A model generated the notes under the pieces. It saw only the letters and a list, made by a program, of their open reading frames with translations, did no database searches and had not been told where the DNA came from. Below are positions 5,447-5,661 of a stretch of 5,661 bases of DNA, one piece after another. Every line of letters starts with the position of its first letter. Within the stretch, counting starts at the first letter, position 1. This stretch comes from Actinomycetota bacterium (GTDB lineage Bacteria > Actinomycetota > Actinomycetes > S36-B12): positions 1 through 5,661 of the forward strand of contig RGQW01000106.1 of assembly GCA_010029945.1 (NCBI GenBank), read 5' to 3'. A program made the translations under genes and the position numbers.

Positions 5447-5661
5447 ATGACTTTGTTGATGCGCCCTCTCCTCACCTGCGTGCGCGCGGGCCTCTCGGCA
5501 TTGCTGTCAATAGTGCTCGTGGTGGCTGGGTCATCGTCGGTGTGGGCGGCAGAAGGGGTCGATTCGACGGTCGTTGACGAGGCTGACGTTGTAAACGACG
5601 ACGGAACGACGGACGATGCAACGACGGACGACGCAGCGACGGACGACGCAGCGACGGACGA
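5447..5661 (+). CDS. Secreted acidic repeat protein, N-terminal part only (cut by the window edge)
   Basis: The visible 71 codons encode an exported protein. Residues 1-13 include Arg6 and Arg13, followed by a hydrophobic core at about 14-29 (AGLSALLSIVLVVAGS) and a probable signal peptidase I site after Ala34 in SVWA-AEG. The mature part is strongly acidic with no Lys or Arg so far, and passes into Asp/Thr/Ala pentapeptide repeats of the TTDDA/ATDDA type (from residue 54) that are still running at the edge. No family is recognised; such a region could be a spacer in a cell-wall-anchored or secreted surface protein, or a low-complexity linker before a folded domain. The start is uncertain: ATG at 5447 and ATG at 5459 are both in frame and neither has a good ribosome binding site. 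It may be controlled by the upstream two-component pair. The export signal is convincing; the function is unknown. Confidence 0.75.
   Translation, partial: MTLLMRPLLTCVRAGLSALLSIVLVVAGSSSVWAAEGVDSTVVDEADVVNDDGTTDDATTDDAATDDAATD
5606..5661 (+). repeat. 15-bp tandem repeat in the secreted-protein gene
   Basis: Units at 5606-5620, 5621-5635 and 5636-5650 are followed by a partial fourth (5651-5661) that is still in register at the window edge. The consensus is (A/G)CGACGGACGA(C/T)GCA, differing only at two positions between units. The period is five codons, so gain or loss of units keeps the reading frame. The encoded unit is (T/A)TDDA. The total copy number cannot be known here. Confidence 0.9.

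Noticed and set aside
1..5661. Search for tRNA/rRNA genes, insertion sequences, CRISPR arrays and phage genes
   Set aside because: No such structures were seen. The only tandem repeat is the in-frame 15-bp coding repeat at the right edge, which has no spacers.

Overview
The window reads as a piece of a high-G+C Gram-positive (actinobacterial) chromosome, most likely from the Mycobacteriales (Corynebacterium/Dietzia/Rhodococcus/Mycobacterium relatives). The basis is the close resemblance, from memory, of the RecO and UppS proteins to their mycobacterial counterparts, the recO-uppS gene order known from Mycobacterium, and heavy G/C use at third codon positions in those genes. The genus cannot be fixed from the sequence alone.

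Layout. (1) Positions 1-1107, minus strand: an AI-2E/PerM-family multi-spanning membrane protein whose C-terminus runs off the left edge. (2) A 58-bp divergent spacer. (3) Positions 1166-1897 and 1949-2743, plus strand: recO (recombinational repair) and uppS (cis-polyprenyl diphosphate synthase, making the lipid carrier for cell-wall assembly), a probable two-gene operon. (4) A 213-bp non-coding region with several small inverted repeats. (5) Positions 2957-3592 and 3612-5288, plus strand: a two-component pair, a NarL/FixJ-type response regulator followed by a large membrane histidine kinase. (6) A 158-bp lower-G+C spacer with two small dyads. (7) Position 5447 to the right edge: the start of a secreted, very acidic protein that enters a 15-bp tandem repeat, cut by the window edge.

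How the parts may work together. The left half is housekeeping. The right half looks more accessory: G+C falls through the kinase gene and beyond, the kinase has an unusual arrangement of two membrane blocks around a soluble linker, and its phospho-acceptor motif departs from the usual form. An exact 11-bp word containing a CGC-N3-GCG dyad occurs once upstream of the regulator gene and once upstream of the secreted-protein gene, and an 8-bp part of it recurs just before the regulator start. This suggests, without proving, that the regulator controls its own operon and the downstream secreted protein. No tRNA, rRNA, insertion sequence, CRISPR array or clear rho-independent terminator was seen.
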